Assembly (NCBI RefSeq): GCF_014855495.1 | Contig: NZ_JACYFJ010000006.1 | Coordinates: forward strand, 124,001-188,000 | Length of the DNA: 64,000 bases | Origin: Euzebyella saccharophila | GTDB lineage: Bacteria; Bacteroidota; Bacteroidia; Flavobacteriales; Flavobacteriaceae | Direction: 5' to 3' | Shown: piece by piece, positions 53,605 to 62,509 of the stretch | Numbering within the stretch: the first letter of the stretch is position 1 | How the letters are laid out: each line of letters begins with the position of its first letter | Position numbers and translations under genes: made by a program | The notes under the pieces: generated by a model | What the model was told of the DNA's origin: nothing | The model's database searches: none | What the model saw: the letters and a program-made list of their open reading frames with translations, nothing else

Positions 53605-55008
53605 TTAAATTCTATATTTTCTAAAGGATACGATTGTTTGATAAATGCCATAGGCAATGAAAATTTTACCAACCATATAAATTAATAACTGAAACCATTT
53701 AGAGAATCCATGCTCGAAAGGTGATTTGTATGAAGGAATTAGGTACTTAAGGTATCCTACTACAAATCTATTGATAGAATTTATAGTAAAATCCAAGTCA
53801 TATAAATAATGTTCGGAATAGAAGTATATTAGATAAAATAGGAGTGCCACCCCTAAGGTGAAAGCAACACTCTTGGTCCAATCAAGTCCATGATTAGATG
53901 AAATAGAATTCAGCCATAGAATAAATTTTTCTTTCCATTGATTTGGTTTTAGTTCCCTTCGGTAAGCGTCTAATTCATATGCCTTAAATCTGTTGTAATC
54001 TATTCGATTGTCGGTTTTTTGTAGCTGAGCCTTGATTGCTCGAATTGTTTTTCGGCTACAAAGTTTTATTTGTTTGATTTTAATGTTTTGGAAGAACGCT
54101 TGACTCTGAAAGATTACTTGGCTAAAACTAACACTCTCGAATGTTGTGTCTTCAAATGAAGATTTTTGCTTGAAGACAGTGTTTTTAATGGTTAGGTCTT
54201 TAAAATTTGATTTGTCAAAATAAACGTCGCTATTGAAAGTTATACTGGAGAAATCCGTTTCTGTTTCCAAATTTCGACAGCCAACAAAAAGAGTGAGACC
54301 ATTAAATATGCTTCCATTAAAAAAAGCATGCTTTCCAAAGTTAGTATTATTAAAATAGACATTTCCGAAAGTATTATCTTGAAAACTATTTTCTCCTAAA
54401 TTCCCAGATAATTGCATGTTATCAAAACTAGCTTCAGCACCGAAATTATTCAATGAAAAATCTGCATTGTTAAATCGGCTGTTTTTAAAGGAAACAATGA
54501 TTCTATGGTTTCCTTTTTTTCGAACATCTGTTTCCATTACATTGTCATGAAACTCGAAATTACCATTGACATGTTTAAGGTTATCGAGGTTCACTTGTTG
54601 CTTGAAAGTGTTTAATGTAATGCTGATATCTCCATCCAATGAATCTTCCGTTTTTTTGTTTCGATTTTTAAGGAAGAAGTGGTCTATGGTATTGCAAGTA
54701 ATTGTTAGTTGATGCTTGCTTATTTTGGTGTCAATAAATTTAAGAGAGGAGAGAATGCAACTATTGAATTCAATCTTACATTCAAACCTACAATCAATAA
54801 ACCTAATACTTAGCCGTGTATTTTTAATGCTCTCAAAAAACAACTCTGCTCCCCTGAATATGCAATTAAGAAACTCGATTTCAATGACCATGCTACCTAT
54901 GGATTTTGCATTAAAAGTTTCCCCTAGGAAGGAAAATTCTTGATGGCTATACTTGAATGAGCTTTTTCCTGGATGTTTTAAATTTTTTATAATTTCTGAA
55001 AAATCCAT
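53605..55008 (-). CDS. Pentapeptide-repeat-like protein with C-terminal membrane segments
   Basis: This 467-residue protein has a beta-helix-type core of loosely repeated five-residue units with F at the centre (NADFSLNNF, VYFNNTNFGKHAFFNGSIF, SSFEDTTFESVSFSQ), roughly residues 20-320. A basic linker and two membrane helices (SVAFTLGVALLFYLIYFYS and WFQLLIYMVGKIFIAYGIY) end the protein, recalling Bacteroidota proteins with a two-helix ion-channel-like tail. No known function. The region is AT-richer than its neighbours, which may signal recent arrival. Confidence 0.75.
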   Translation of the reverse strand: MDFSEIIKNLKHPGKSSFKYSHQEFSFLGETFNAKSIGSMVIEIEFLNCIFRGAELFFESIKNTRLSIRFIDCRFECKIEFNSCILSSLKFIDTKISKHQLTITCNTIDHFFLKNRNKKTEDSLDGDISITLNTFKQQVNLDNLKHVNGNFEFHDNVMETDVRKKGNHRIIVSFKNSRFNNADFSLNNFGAEASFDNMQLSGNLGENSFQDNTFGNVYFNNTNFGKHAFFNGSIFNGLTLFVGCRNLETETDFSSITFNSDVYFDKSNFKDLTIKNTVFKQKSSFEDTTFESVSFSQVIFQSQAFFQNIKIKQIKLCSRKTIRAIKAQLQKTDNRIDYNRFKAYELDAYRRELKPNQWKEKFILWLNSISSNHGLDWTKSVAFTLGVALLFYLIYFYSEHYLYDLDFTINSINRFVVGYLKYLIPSYKSPFEHGFSKWFQLLIYMVGKIFIAYGIYQTIVSFRKYRI

Positions 55009-55023
55009 GCCAAATAAAATAGT

Positions 55024-55045
55024 AGAGGGGCCATTTGGCCCCTCT
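55024..55045 (-). terminator. Hairpin between lysS and the pentapeptide-like gene
   Basis: A 10-bp GC-rich stem (AGAGGGGCCA with TGGCCCCTCT) and 2-base loop lie 23 bp after the lysS stop. The following T-tract on the - strand is weak. Confidence 0.5.
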
Positions 55046-55067
55046 GAAGATATGCATTATTCTTAAA

Positions 55068-56765
55068 TTACGAATTTAAAACAACCGTTTTATCAGCACC
55101 TTCTACATTGACCTTCAACAATCCATTTTTTGAAAGGCCTTTCATCGATTTATCCCATTTTTTGCCGCTGAGTCCTGCCTTTGATTTCAACTCGTTCAAA
55201 TCCATCTCTCCGGCCGGTTTTAGCAAATCCAGAATGATTTTTTCCTCAGGGGTAAGTTCTACTTTGTTTTTCTCCGGTTTCATTTGCGGGAAGAATAATA
55301 CCTCTTGAATGGAAGAATTATTGGTCATCAACATGACCAAGCGGTCGATGCCGATTCCGATACCAGAAGTTGGGGGCATACCATATTCCAAGGCACGTAA
55401 AAAGTCTTGGTCAATGAACATAGCCTCATCATCCCCTTTTTCAGAAAGCTTCAATTGGTCTTCAAAACGCTCGCGTTGATCGATGGGGTCGTTCAGCTCA
55501 GAATAGGCATTGGCCAATTCCTTTCCGTTGGCCATTAACTCAAAACGCTCTGTGAGTCCGGGTTTGCTTCGGTGTGCCTTTGTAAGCGGACTCATTTCTT
55601 TCGGGTAGTCGGTAATAAAGGTAGGTTGTATGTAGTGGTGCTCACATTTTTCGCCAAAAATCTCATCGATCAACTTACCAACGCCCATGGTATCATCTAC
55701 TTCAATACCTAATTTTTTGGCGGTTTCCCTAAGCTCGTCTTCCTCCATACCAGAAACATCAACTCCGGTATGAATTTTAATGGCCTCTAAAATAGGCACT
55801 CTGGGATACGGAGCCTTAAATTCTATTTCGTTTTTGCCAACGGTTACTTTGGTACTTCCGGTTGCTTCCAAGGCCACTTTTTCTAAAAGCTGCTCTGTGG
55901 TTTCCATCATCCAGTTGTAGTCTTTATAGGCTACATAGAGTTCCATTACGGTAAACTCAGGATTATGGGTGCGGTCCATACCCTCGTTCCTAAAATCCTT
56001 TGCAAATTCATATACCCCATCAAAACCACCTACGATCAATCTTTTTAGATAAAGCTCGTTGGCGATGCGTAAGTATAACGGAATGTTCAGGGCATTGTGG
56101 TGCGTTAAAAAAGGTCTTGCCGCAGCACCCCCGGGTATGGGCTGTAAAATAGGGGTTTCTACTTCCAAATATCCTTTTTCATTGTAAAACTGGCGAATGG
56201 TGTTCGTAATTTTGGTACGCTTGATAAAGTTTTCCTTTACTTTAGGATTCACTACCAAATCTACATAGCGCTGACGGTACCGCTGCTCGGGGTCATTGAA
56301 TTCGTCGAACACATTTCCTTCGGCATCCTTTTTAGGTAAGGGCAATGGGCGAAGCGATTTGCTCAGCAAGCTAAAATTCTTCACCATTACTGTTATTTCC
56401 CCTACCTGGGTGGTGAAAAGTTCACCTTCCACACCAATGATGTCCCCAATATCCAACAACTTTTTATAGACGTCGTTATAGAGCGTTTTATCATCGCCAG
56501 GACAAATTTCATCGCGGTTAAAGTAAACCTGTATTCTACCTTCGCTATCTTGAAGTTCTGCAAAGGAGGCCTTTCCTTGAATTCTGCGCGACATCAATCT
56601 TCCGGAAATAATTACTTTTTTTCCTTCGGAATAATCGGCCTTTATACTTTTTGAAGTGGCATTCACCGGATACAATGCTGCCGGATACGGGTCAATACCC
56701 ATACTTCTCAATTTGGTCAATTTTTCCCTTCTAATCTGTTCTTGTTCCGAAAGTTGCATGTGCAT
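55068..56765 (-). CDS. lysS: Lysine--tRNA ligase, class II
   Basis: This 565-residue protein has the OB-fold anticodon domain ([27 protein letters not shown], parts) and class II motifs: [32 protein letters not shown] (parts) and [16 protein letters not shown] near the end. It is about 60 residues longer than E. coli LysS because of a C-terminal helical extension with [18 protein letters not shown]. The start is ATG 56765 or a second ATG six bases later. A strong promoter lies directly upstream. Confidence 0.97.
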   Translation of the reverse strand: MHMQLSEQEQIRREKLTKLRSMGIDPYPAALYPVNATSKSIKADYSEGKKVIISGRLMSRRIQGKASFAELQDSEGRIQVYFNRDEICPGDDKTLYNDVYKKLLDIGDIIGVEGELFTTQVGEITVMVKNFSLLSKSLRPLPLPKKDAEGNVFDEFNDPEQRYRQRYVDLVVNPKVKENFIKRTKITNTIRQFYNEKGYLEVETPILQPIPGGAAARPFLTHHNALNIPLYLRIANELYLKRLIVGGFDGVYEFAKDFRNEGMDRTHNPEFTVMELYVAYKDYNWMMETTEQLLEKVALEATGSTKVTVGKNEIEFKAPYPRVPILEAIKIHTGVDVSGMEEDELRETAKKLGIEVDDTMGVGKLIDEIFGEKCEHHYIQPTFITDYPKEMSPLTKAHRSKPGLTERFELMANGKELANAYSELNDPIDQRERFEDQLKLSEKGDDEAMFIDQDFLRALEYGMPPTSGIGIGIDRLVMLMTNNSSIQEVLFFPQMKPEKNKVELTPEEKIILDLLKPAGEMDLNELKSKAGLSGKKWDKSMKGLSKNGLLKVNVEGADKTVVLNS

Positions 56766-56779
56766 ATGAATTAAGCCCG

Positions 56780-56810
56780 CAAATATAACTGATATGCGTT
56801 AATTTTTCAA
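56780..56810 (-). promoter_or_regulatory. Strong Bacteroidota promoter for lysS (TTG-N20-TATATTTG)
   Basis: On the - strand TTG at 56810-56808 is followed after exactly 20 bases by TATATTTG at 56787-56780. This fits the TTG/TAnnTTTG consensus of the Bacteroidota primary sigma factor. Transcription should begin a few bases before the ATG at 56765, and the -33 part lies inside the 3' end of the GDSL gene. Confidence 0.75.
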
Positions 56811-57539
56811 TGAAGAAGTGATAATTGGCAACATCCTTTCCACAAATAGTTTGTAGGCTTTTTTTGAGGGGTGGAGTCCATCTAAGGCAACCAATTCCAT
56901 ATCATCCAAACCCTTTCTGGTAATATCCGTAACTTCAATGAAGGTAACCCCTTCCTTTTCGGCCGTTTCTTTTGCAAAAGAATTGTAGGCGTCTATTTCT
57001 TGGCTGATTTTTTGTTGGTCCCACCCGCTACCATAGGGCGTAAAGCCCCAATCGGGAATTGAAATGACAAAGACCCGCTCTGTTTTTTGATTTGCCAATT
57101 CCAGGGCCTGTTGCAAAAGTTGGGTAAACTCTTTTTCGTATTTCTTAAGTGGTTCGCCCTGGTATTGATTATTTACGCCAATTAATAAAGTAACCAGATC
57201 ATAGTTAGGCTCAAGTTGTTCCGTTTTTAGGGACTCTAAAAGGTTATCGGTCCTCCATCCATTTTTTGCAATAATCTTTAGTGATATGGGGCGTTTTAGT
57301 TCACCTTCCAATGCGGCACTTAATTGAGAGGGATAATTGTCTTGGTATGCTACACTCGTGCCAATTGTGTAGCTATCGCCCAAAGCTACATAGGTAAGAT
57401 TACCAGAGGGTGTTGGATCGGTTTCTTCCAAGGCCTTGTTATCATCAACCGGGTCTGGGGACAAGGTCCGTTTACTGCAAGAAAATAAGCTGCAAATAAC
57501 CAACAAACTGCCCATATATTTTAAAATGGATGTTTTCAT
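56799..57539 (-). CDS. SGNH/GDSL hydrolase lipoprotein
   Basis: This 246-residue lipoprotein (lipobox SLFSC, Cys21) has an SGNH domain: Ser in YVALGDSYTIGTS, Asn in LIGVNNQYQG and the Asp/His pair in LDGLHPSKKAYKLF. A PDPVDDNKALEETDPTPSG linker joins the lipid anchor to the domain. Probable esterase of the cell surface; substrate unknown. Confidence 0.9.
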   Translation of the reverse strand: MKTSILKYMGSLLVICSLFSCSKRTLSPDPVDDNKALEETDPTPSGNLTYVALGDSYTIGTSVAYQDNYPSQLSAALEGELKRPISLKIIAKNGWRTDNLLESLKTEQLEPNYDLVTLLIGVNNQYQGEPLKKYEKEFTQLLQQALELANQKTERVFVISIPDWGFTPYGSGWDQQKISQEIDAYNSFAKETAEKEGVTFIEVTDITRKGLDDMELVALDGLHPSKKAYKLFVERMLPIITSSLKN

Positions 57540-57656
57540 ACCCTAATTACGTAAATAAGTTGCCTTGGTTTGGTTTGGTATTTGTAACGAAGTTGATAAA
57601 AAAGCGTCTTACCAGTAGTATTAGTCATTCATCAATCATTAAATCAATCATCAAAA

Positions 57657-57812
57657 ATGAGTTTTTTTAGAGTTTTATTGGCCATTATTTTTCCACCCTT
57701 GTCGGTCATCGGAAAAGGTTGTGGCTCTTTTTTAATTGTACTACTTTTGACCTTCTGTGGCTGGGTGCCCGGTGTTATAGCCGCCTTGGTCATTTTGAAT
57801 AATCCCAAATAA
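57657..57812 (+). CDS. Pmp3/YqaE (UPF0057) small membrane protein
   Basis: This 51-residue frame starts at ATG 57657 and has two membrane helices: RVLLAIIFPPLSVIG and IVLLLTFCGWVPGVIAALVI, the Pmp3/YqaE family pattern (PPL in helix 1, G-W-x-P-G in helix 2). Such proteins in yeast and bacteria affect membrane potential and stress tolerance. It ends 10 bp before the next + strand gene. Confidence 0.85.
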   Translation: MSFFRVLLAIIFPPLSVIGKGCGSFLIVLLLTFCGWVPGVIAALVILNNPK

Positions 57813-57822
57813 TTCGCTCGTA

Positions 57823-58560
57823 ATGAAGTTATTGAAAATCTCGGTAGTATTCTTGGTCACCTTTTGTTTTATCGCCTGCAATTTTACGGAGGAAATCCAT
57901 TTTAATAAAAATGGAAGCGGAAAACTAAGCATAAGTATGGATGGGAGCGAAATGATGCAAATGATGCCGGAGTCCGATTCCATACGTACGGAGGAAAAGG
58001 TGGATTCTACCATGGTTTTTAAGGATTTGATTCGGGAAAAGAAAGACAGTATCGCCTTATTGTCACCCGAGGAGCAAGCTGCCATCAAAAGGTTGGAACC
58101 ATTTAGTCTTCACATGCTGATGGACCCCGAAAAAGGGGAAATGAAGTTTAATATGTTTACCGATTTTAAGGATGTAGCTGAAGTAAACGATGCTTTTTCC
58201 GCCTTTCAGGAAGCCAGTTCCATAGGGCCCAATAGTAATACGGGCGGTATGCAGGCAGGGCCAACAGGAGAGGGGACCCAAGTAAATTATTCCTTTAAGC
58301 GAAATAAGTTTACCCGTAAAATTGAAATTACCGATCGCGAGGCCTTTCAAAAAAGTTTGGACAGTTTGGCCGGTTCAGAAATGTTTTTAGGAAGCTCAAC
58401 TTATACCTTTAAATATCACTTTCCCAAACGGGTAAAAGCCACCAATGTGGAAGACGCTACTTTTTCCATGGATGGAAAGACCATGATTTATGAGGTGAAC
58501 TTCTTGGAAATGTCCAAAGACCCAGAAGCATTTTTGATAGAAGTAGAGCTAGAAAAATAG
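57823..58560 (+). CDS. Lipoprotein of unknown function
   Basis: This 245-residue lipoprotein has lipobox CFIAC and starts with CNFTEEIHFNKNGSGKLSI. The body is beta-rich with many acidic residues and ends in EAFLIEVELEK. It resembles flavobacterial lipoproteins of no named domain. It lies in an apparent unit with the Pmp3/YqaE gene before lipB. Confidence 0.75.
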   Translation: MKLLKISVVFLVTFCFIACNFTEEIHFNKNGSGKLSISMDGSEMMQMMPESDSIRTEEKVDSTMVFKDLIREKKDSIALLSPEEQAAIKRLEPFSLHMLMDPEKGEMKFNMFTDFKDVAEVNDAFSAFQEASSIGPNSNTGGMQAGPTGEGTQVNYSFKRNKFTRKIEITDREAFQKSLDSLAGSEMFLGSSTYTFKYHFPKRVKATNVEDATFSMDGKTMIYEVNFLEMSKDPEAFLIEVELEK

Positions 58561-58574
58561 CCGTTACGATTTCG

Positions 58575-58582
58575 TATCTTTG
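58575..58582 (+). promoter_or_regulatory. TATCTTTG box 5 bp before lipB start
   Basis: TATCTTTG matches TAnnTTTG but lies only 5 bp before the ATG at 58587, so the transcript would start at or just before the start codon. No TTG at -33 spacing is seen. Confidence 0.5.
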
Positions 58583-58586
58583 TACG

Positions 58587-59306
58587 ATGAACAAAACGGT
58601 ATTTCTAGAAGACTTAGGGCTAAAGGATTATAAGGAAACTTGGGATTACCAAGAGGCTCTTTTTAAGCAGACCGTAGACTTAAAAATCAACAATCGTAGA
58701 CAGGGCGAAAATACACCCACCCCCAACCATTTTTTGTTCGTAGAGCACCCACATGTATATACGTTGGGAAAGAGTGGCGACCTATCGAATCTTCTGGTCA
58801 ATGAAGAAGAGTTGGCCGCCAAGAATGCCCAATTCTATAAAATTAATAGGGGGGGTGATATCACGTATCATGGCCCCGGACAAATAGTAGGCTACCCCAT
58901 TTTAGATTTGGATAATTTCTTTACCGATATTCATAAATACCTCCGTTTATTGGAAGAAATGGTGATTCTCACCTTGGGGGAGTATCGTTTAAAAGCAGAA
59001 CGCTCCGAAGGAGAAACCGGAGTTTGGCTGGATGTGGGTACTCCGTTTGCTAGAAAAATCTGTGCCATGGGTGTGCGGGCCAGCCGTTGGGTTACTATGC
59101 ACGGTTTTGCTTTGAACGTAAATGCAGATTTGGGGTATTTTGATTTAATGATTCCCTGTGGAATCAAGGATAAGGCCGTTACGTCTTTAAATGTAGAGTT
59201 AGGACAGCAAGAAGTTAATTTGGATGAGGTTAAGGGAAAATTGCTTCAACATTTTGCGGCGCTTTTTGAGGCTGAAATGATAGAAAAACAAAAAACCTCG
59301 GTGTAA
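58587..59306 (+). CDS. lipB: Lipoyl(octanoyl) transferase
   Basis: This 239-residue protein has the LipB fold: FLFVEHPHVYTLGKSG, the RGGDITYHGPGQIVGYPILDL substrate loop (parts), Lys157 in RKICAMGV and the catalytic Cys191 in MIPCGIKDKAVTSL. It transfers octanoyl from acyl carrier protein to lipoyl-dependent enzymes. Full length. A terminator overlaps its stop codon. Confidence 0.96.
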   Translation: MNKTVFLEDLGLKDYKETWDYQEALFKQTVDLKINNRRQGENTPTPNHFLFVEHPHVYTLGKSGDLSNLLVNEEELAAKNAQFYKINRGGDITYHGPGQIVGYPILDLDNFFTDIHKYLRLLEEMVILTLGEYRLKAERSEGETGVWLDVGTPFARKICAMGVRASRWVTMHGFALNVNADLGYFDLMIPCGIKDKAVTSLNVELGQQEVNLDEVKGKLLQHFAALFEAEMIEKQKTSV

Positions 59307-59318
59307 CCGAAGTTTTTT
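59291..59318 (+). terminator. Terminator overlapping the lipB stop codon
   Basis: A stem AAAACCTCGGT with ACCGAAGTTTT (one mismatch) encloses GTA and is followed by six T. The lipB stop TAA is in the loop and right arm. Confidence 0.72.
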
Positions 59319-59336
59319 GTTTGATTAGAAAACACT

Positions 59337-60002
59337 TTAATATTGCATGCCAAAATACTGTATAACTTCTTCGTAGGTCATGTCATAAAAATTGGGTTTG
59401 TTTCCTTTTGAAGAGATAAGTATGTTCGGAGGAATGATAAGATAACGAAATCTGTTGCCCCGATCTGGGCTTATGGCGTATTCGCTTAGGGCGTTGGTAC
59501 TTGTTGATTTTGCATATATGTTGATATCCTTTGAAACCGCGCCACCGGAGCCGTAACCAAAAGTGAATTGGGCACCTCTAAAATTGAGAACAGGTAGTTG
59601 GTAAACATTGCCATCGCCAAAACCGGTGAAGTAAACTAAAACGATATGGGTGTTTTTAATCGAAAAAGCGGATTCCATCTGGGAAGGAAAATCGATTCTC
59701 ATATACTTACTAGTTTCTGAGTCTCCGGTAAAATTGGCAGGTATCCATTCACTGTAGTACACTTCTGCGTTGCCGTCTTCTCCATCTTTCCCATCCTCTC
59801 CGTCAAATCCGTCTTGGCCATCTTCCCCAGCGGGTCCTTGTTCTCCTTGAGGCCCCTGCTCACCTTGAATACCTTGAATACCTTGTTCACCCTGCGGTCC
59901 TGCGGGTCCAATTGGTCCTACATCACCATCTTTAGAGCAAGATGTATTGATTAGGATGATGCCTAGAACAAGAAAAAGTGAACTTTTAATTATAGCTTTC
60001 AT
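59337..60002 (-). CDS. Collagen-like triple-helix lipoprotein
   Basis: This 221-residue lipoprotein (lipobox INTSC, Cys22) carries Gly-X-Y repeats in residues about 27-77: GDVGPIGPAGPQGEQGIQG, then EQGPQGEQGPAGEDGQDGFD, with a GEDGKDGEDG acidic end. The globular C-terminal domain (EWIPANFTGDSETSKYMRID and after) is unknown but shared with other flavobacterial collagen-like proteins. Such proteins form surface fibres in other bacteria. Confidence 0.88.
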   Translation of the reverse strand: MKAIIKSSLFLVLGIILINTSCSKDGDVGPIGPAGPQGEQGIQGIQGEQGPQGEQGPAGEDGQDGFDGEDGKDGEDGNAEVYYSEWIPANFTGDSETSKYMRIDFPSQMESAFSIKNTHIVLVYFTGFGDGNVYQLPVLNFRGAQFTFGYGSGGAVSKDINIYAKSTSTNALSEYAISPDRGNRFRYLIIPPNILISSKGNKPNFYDMTYEEVIQYFGMQY

Positions 60003-60065
60003 AATAAATTTTTTTAGTTTCCCTTTAATGGTTACAGAAAGTAAAGGTTAACATATGTGCATAAA

Positions 60066-60089
60066 AAACCTCAGTAGCTACTGAGGTTT
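60066..60089 (-). terminator. Terminator after the 60142-60672 lipoprotein gene
   Basis: A perfect palindrome (AAACCTCAGTAG paired with CTACTGAGGTTT) makes a compact stem and is followed on the - strand by TTTTTT. It lies about 53 bp after the stop. Confidence 0.75.
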
Positions 60090-60141
60090 GAAAACAGGTC
60101 TTCTATGAAGGTAAAAATACCTTTCTAGAGGCTGCTATGGG

Positions 60142-60672
60142 CTAGAAGTAGATTACCTCTGTGGTATGATTACCAGAGTAAACATTTAAAGAGGCTCCTG
60201 TGGCATTGGAACTACCTTCGCTACCTCCAAAATCGGTTAAGTAAAAAGTTATCGGAGAAGATACGGAATCTCCATCGGCTATAAAGGTTCCGTTCAGTAA
60301 GGTGCCAGTAAGCGGTGATGACGCATTGCCGGTCCAGTAAAGCATATCGGTAAGGCCACTTAAGCTGGTGCGCGCCCAGTTACCTCCTAGATTGGGGTTC
60401 ATTTGAATGTAGTCTGGGGCAAAATATACCTCAAATCGTTTGAGTCCGCCACTGTCCCCACCTGAAATAAGAAAGGTATATTCCGTGCCTTCCCGTAGGT
60501 TTAATTGAAAGCTGTCAAAATCAGTGTCCTGATCAAAAGTTTCGTCAAAGCCGTCTCCGGTTATTTTTATGGAGAAAGTGGGCGGGTCAACATCGGTTTC
60601 CGGTATTTCTGTTTCACAGGCCTGTGTTATCATCAATAACGATACGGCCACAATCATTTGAACTGTTTTCAT
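60142..60672 (-). CDS. Surface lipoprotein of unknown function
   Basis: This 176-residue lipoprotein has signal peptide TVQMIVAVSLLMITQAC (Cys19) and an all-beta domain with FSIKITGDGFDETFDQD and TEYTFLISGGDSGGLKRFEV. No domain recognised. Part of a run of lipoprotein genes on the - strand. Confidence 0.75.
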   Translation of the reverse strand: MKTVQMIVAVSLLMITQACETEIPETDVDPPTFSIKITGDGFDETFDQDTDFDSFQLNLREGTEYTFLISGGDSGGLKRFEVYFAPDYIQMNPNLGGNWARTSLSGLTDMLYWTGNASSPLTGTLLNGTFIADGDSVSSPITFYLTDFGGSEGSSNATGASLNVYSGNHTTEVIYF

Positions 60673-60749
60673 AAGTACTTCTTTTAATTAAACATTATAA
60701 ATTAATTATCGTAGTCGCTTTTAAAGCCCTTTTAAAAAGACTTTTCCAC

Positions 60750-61847
60750 TTAAATGGAGAGATCAACTTTTATAAGCTTGCCTTCATTACCTCGTTCGCC
60801 ATAGACCCAGAAATTAGAACCGTCATAGGCCACACCGTATATTCGAACATCAGGTATGGTGTATGAATTGACCACTTTTAAACCATCGCTAACATCACAT
60901 TTATATAACATGTAACCGGTGCATATATAGAGATGATTGTCTTGATAATCGAGGCCGTATGGTCTTGTGCCATCTAGTTCAATGGTTTGTTCAATGGTAT
61001 CGGTATTGTAGTTGTAGAGGTATAGGGCATCTTCGTTACCGCTAGCGGCCCAAATTTTCTGAAAATCCACTGAAGCTAATCCATAAAGCCAAGATCCTAG
61101 ATTTATGGACTCCTTTTCAAAAGAGTTGTCGGATTCTGAATAGATAAAGAACTTAGAACTACCGTTGTCAGTTTGAAAGATGTATTTTGCTGGGTCGTCA
61201 TATTTTTCGATTTCTACAGCAAAAGCACTCCTTGTGGTAGTTATTGTGCCATCTAAAGCAAAGGTTTCAGGGTTTACGAGGCCTATGTCCTCAGCTTGAT
61301 ATCCATTGCCTATCAAAATTTGACTACCGTTCCAAGCAATATCAACTCTATCGGTCCACGGAGCATCACCTTCTTCGAGAATGGTAAGCTCCTCTACCCA
61401 TTGGCTGTCATCAATCGTTTCATTTTTACTTAGTGTTACTGAACCATCTGGAAAACTTAATACCAACTCCTCTTCCGTTAAGGTATAATTGGCCAAGGAA
61501 GAGCCATAACCAAAATTGATGGTAATTTGACTGTTTTCTTCGTCATGGGTGTAGTTGGCATTGCTCAGGTCTCTAAAGCCCATTTCATTCTCGTTAAGTA
61601 TGGTTAAGGTGTTGTCTGGGTTAATGATAAAGTAACTGGTGTTTTTATACCCATAATAGTCACTGGAGCTAACGGCCCAAGTACCATCAATTTTAGGCGG
61701 TTCTTCTTCAGGTATCTCTTCTTCGGTTGTTTCTTCCGGAGAGGTATTTTCAATTACGGGTTGTGGTGAATCATCATCCTTTTTACAATTCGTGAACATT
61801 ACAGAAGTAAGAATGACAAAGGCGATTAAAAAGACTGAATTTTTCAT
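60750..61847 (-). CDS. Lipoprotein with N-terminal lipocalin-like and C-terminal propeller-like parts
   Basis: This 365-residue lipoprotein (lipobox VMFTNC, Cys21) has a Glu/Pro-rich linker (EETTEEEIPEEEPPK), a beta domain with GTWAVSSSDYYGYKNTSYFI and from about residue 150 repeated YVTN/NHL-like strands (IWAASGNEDALYLYNYNTDTI, GLDYQDNHLYICTG, IYGVAYDGSNFWVYGERG), suggesting a propeller. The first part looks like the lipocalin_4-type domain common in Bacteroidota. Function unknown. Confidence 0.8.
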   Translation of the reverse strand: MKNSVFLIAFVILTSVMFTNCKKDDDSPQPVIENTSPEETTEEEIPEEEPPKIDGTWAVSSSDYYGYKNTSYFIINPDNTLTILNENEMGFRDLSNANYTHDEENSQITINFGYGSSLANYTLTEEELVLSFPDGSVTLSKNETIDDSQWVEELTILEEGDAPWTDRVDIAWNGSQILIGNGYQAEDIGLVNPETFALDGTITTTRSAFAVEIEKYDDPAKYIFQTDNGSSKFFIYSESDNSFEKESINLGSWLYGLASVDFQKIWAASGNEDALYLYNYNTDTIEQTIELDGTRPYGLDYQDNHLYICTGYMLYKCDVSDGLKVVNSYTIPDVRIYGVAYDGSNFWVYGERGNEGKLIKVDLSI

Positions 61848-61912
61848 AATCTTATTTTTTAGTTATATCACTTAATGGTAGAAAAACACTTAGGTTAACA
61901 TGGGGGTAAAAT

Positions 61913-61936
61913 AAACCTCGACTTAGGCCGAGGTTT
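61913..61936 (-). terminator. Hairpin downstream of the 62075-62431 gene
   Basis: An 8-bp stem (AAACCTCG with CGAGGTTT) with an 8-base loop lies about 140 bp after the stop of that - strand gene; both arms are A/T flanked. Confidence 0.55.
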
Positions 61937-62074
61937 TATTAATCATTGTTTTTGAAATGTTGGAGGGAATTCGCAGGTGTTTTGTAGGTCTAATTGATTA
62001 TAGGATGCTATCAGTTTATCCCTTCGCTTTTTTGACCTGCTCGATGAGATAAAGAGCGGAATTGAGGTGCCAAT

Positions 62075-62431
62075 TCAACCGGCACCAACAATTAACATGG
62101 GGGCACCTATAATACTGGCGGTAAGAGGAGTTTCCTCTTCACCAGTATCCCGATTGGTGACCTTACTGTTTAATATGGATAAAGAACCTGCAAGGGCTGC
62201 TGCGCCCACACCGCCAACAACAAATCCTGCTATTTTCTTTCCTTTAGTCTTTTTGTCATACCTCATAATTTTTTTAAAATCTAGGTAAACCTGATTATCA
62301 TGCCAAGCCGCTATATCATATTGCAAATCTAAGCTGGAGAGTTTTTTTATTTCGTTAGGTTTTAGTTGCTGGGCGTGTAAATAGAAACAGCATATGAATA
62401 AAATTGTACTTAGATAAATGTTAGGTTTCAT
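62075..62431 (-). CDS. Exported small protein with glycine-rich membrane segment
   Basis: This 118-residue protein has a signal peptide (STILFICCFYLHAQ), a short polar region (LQYDIAAWHDNQVYLDFKKIM) and a Gly/Ala-rich hydrophobic segment (IAGFVVGGVGAAALAGSL) that can be a membrane helix. No domain recognised. Confidence 0.7.
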   Translation of the reverse strand: MKPNIYLSTILFICCFYLHAQQLKPNEIKKLSSLDLQYDIAAWHDNQVYLDFKKIMRYDKKTKGKKIAGFVVGGVGAAALAGSLSILNSKVTNRDTGEEETPLTASIIGAPMLIVGAG

Positions 62432-62509
62432 AATAGTTATTTTTATTGAATGTGAATTTTCTATTTATCTCTATTGAGGTGAAAGATTAACTCTTAAAAG
62501 TCTAGACTT

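Noticed and set aside
59790-59930. Repeats in the collagen-like gene as a CRISPR or minisatellite
   Set aside because: They encode Gly-X-Y triplets in frame, with no spacer structure.
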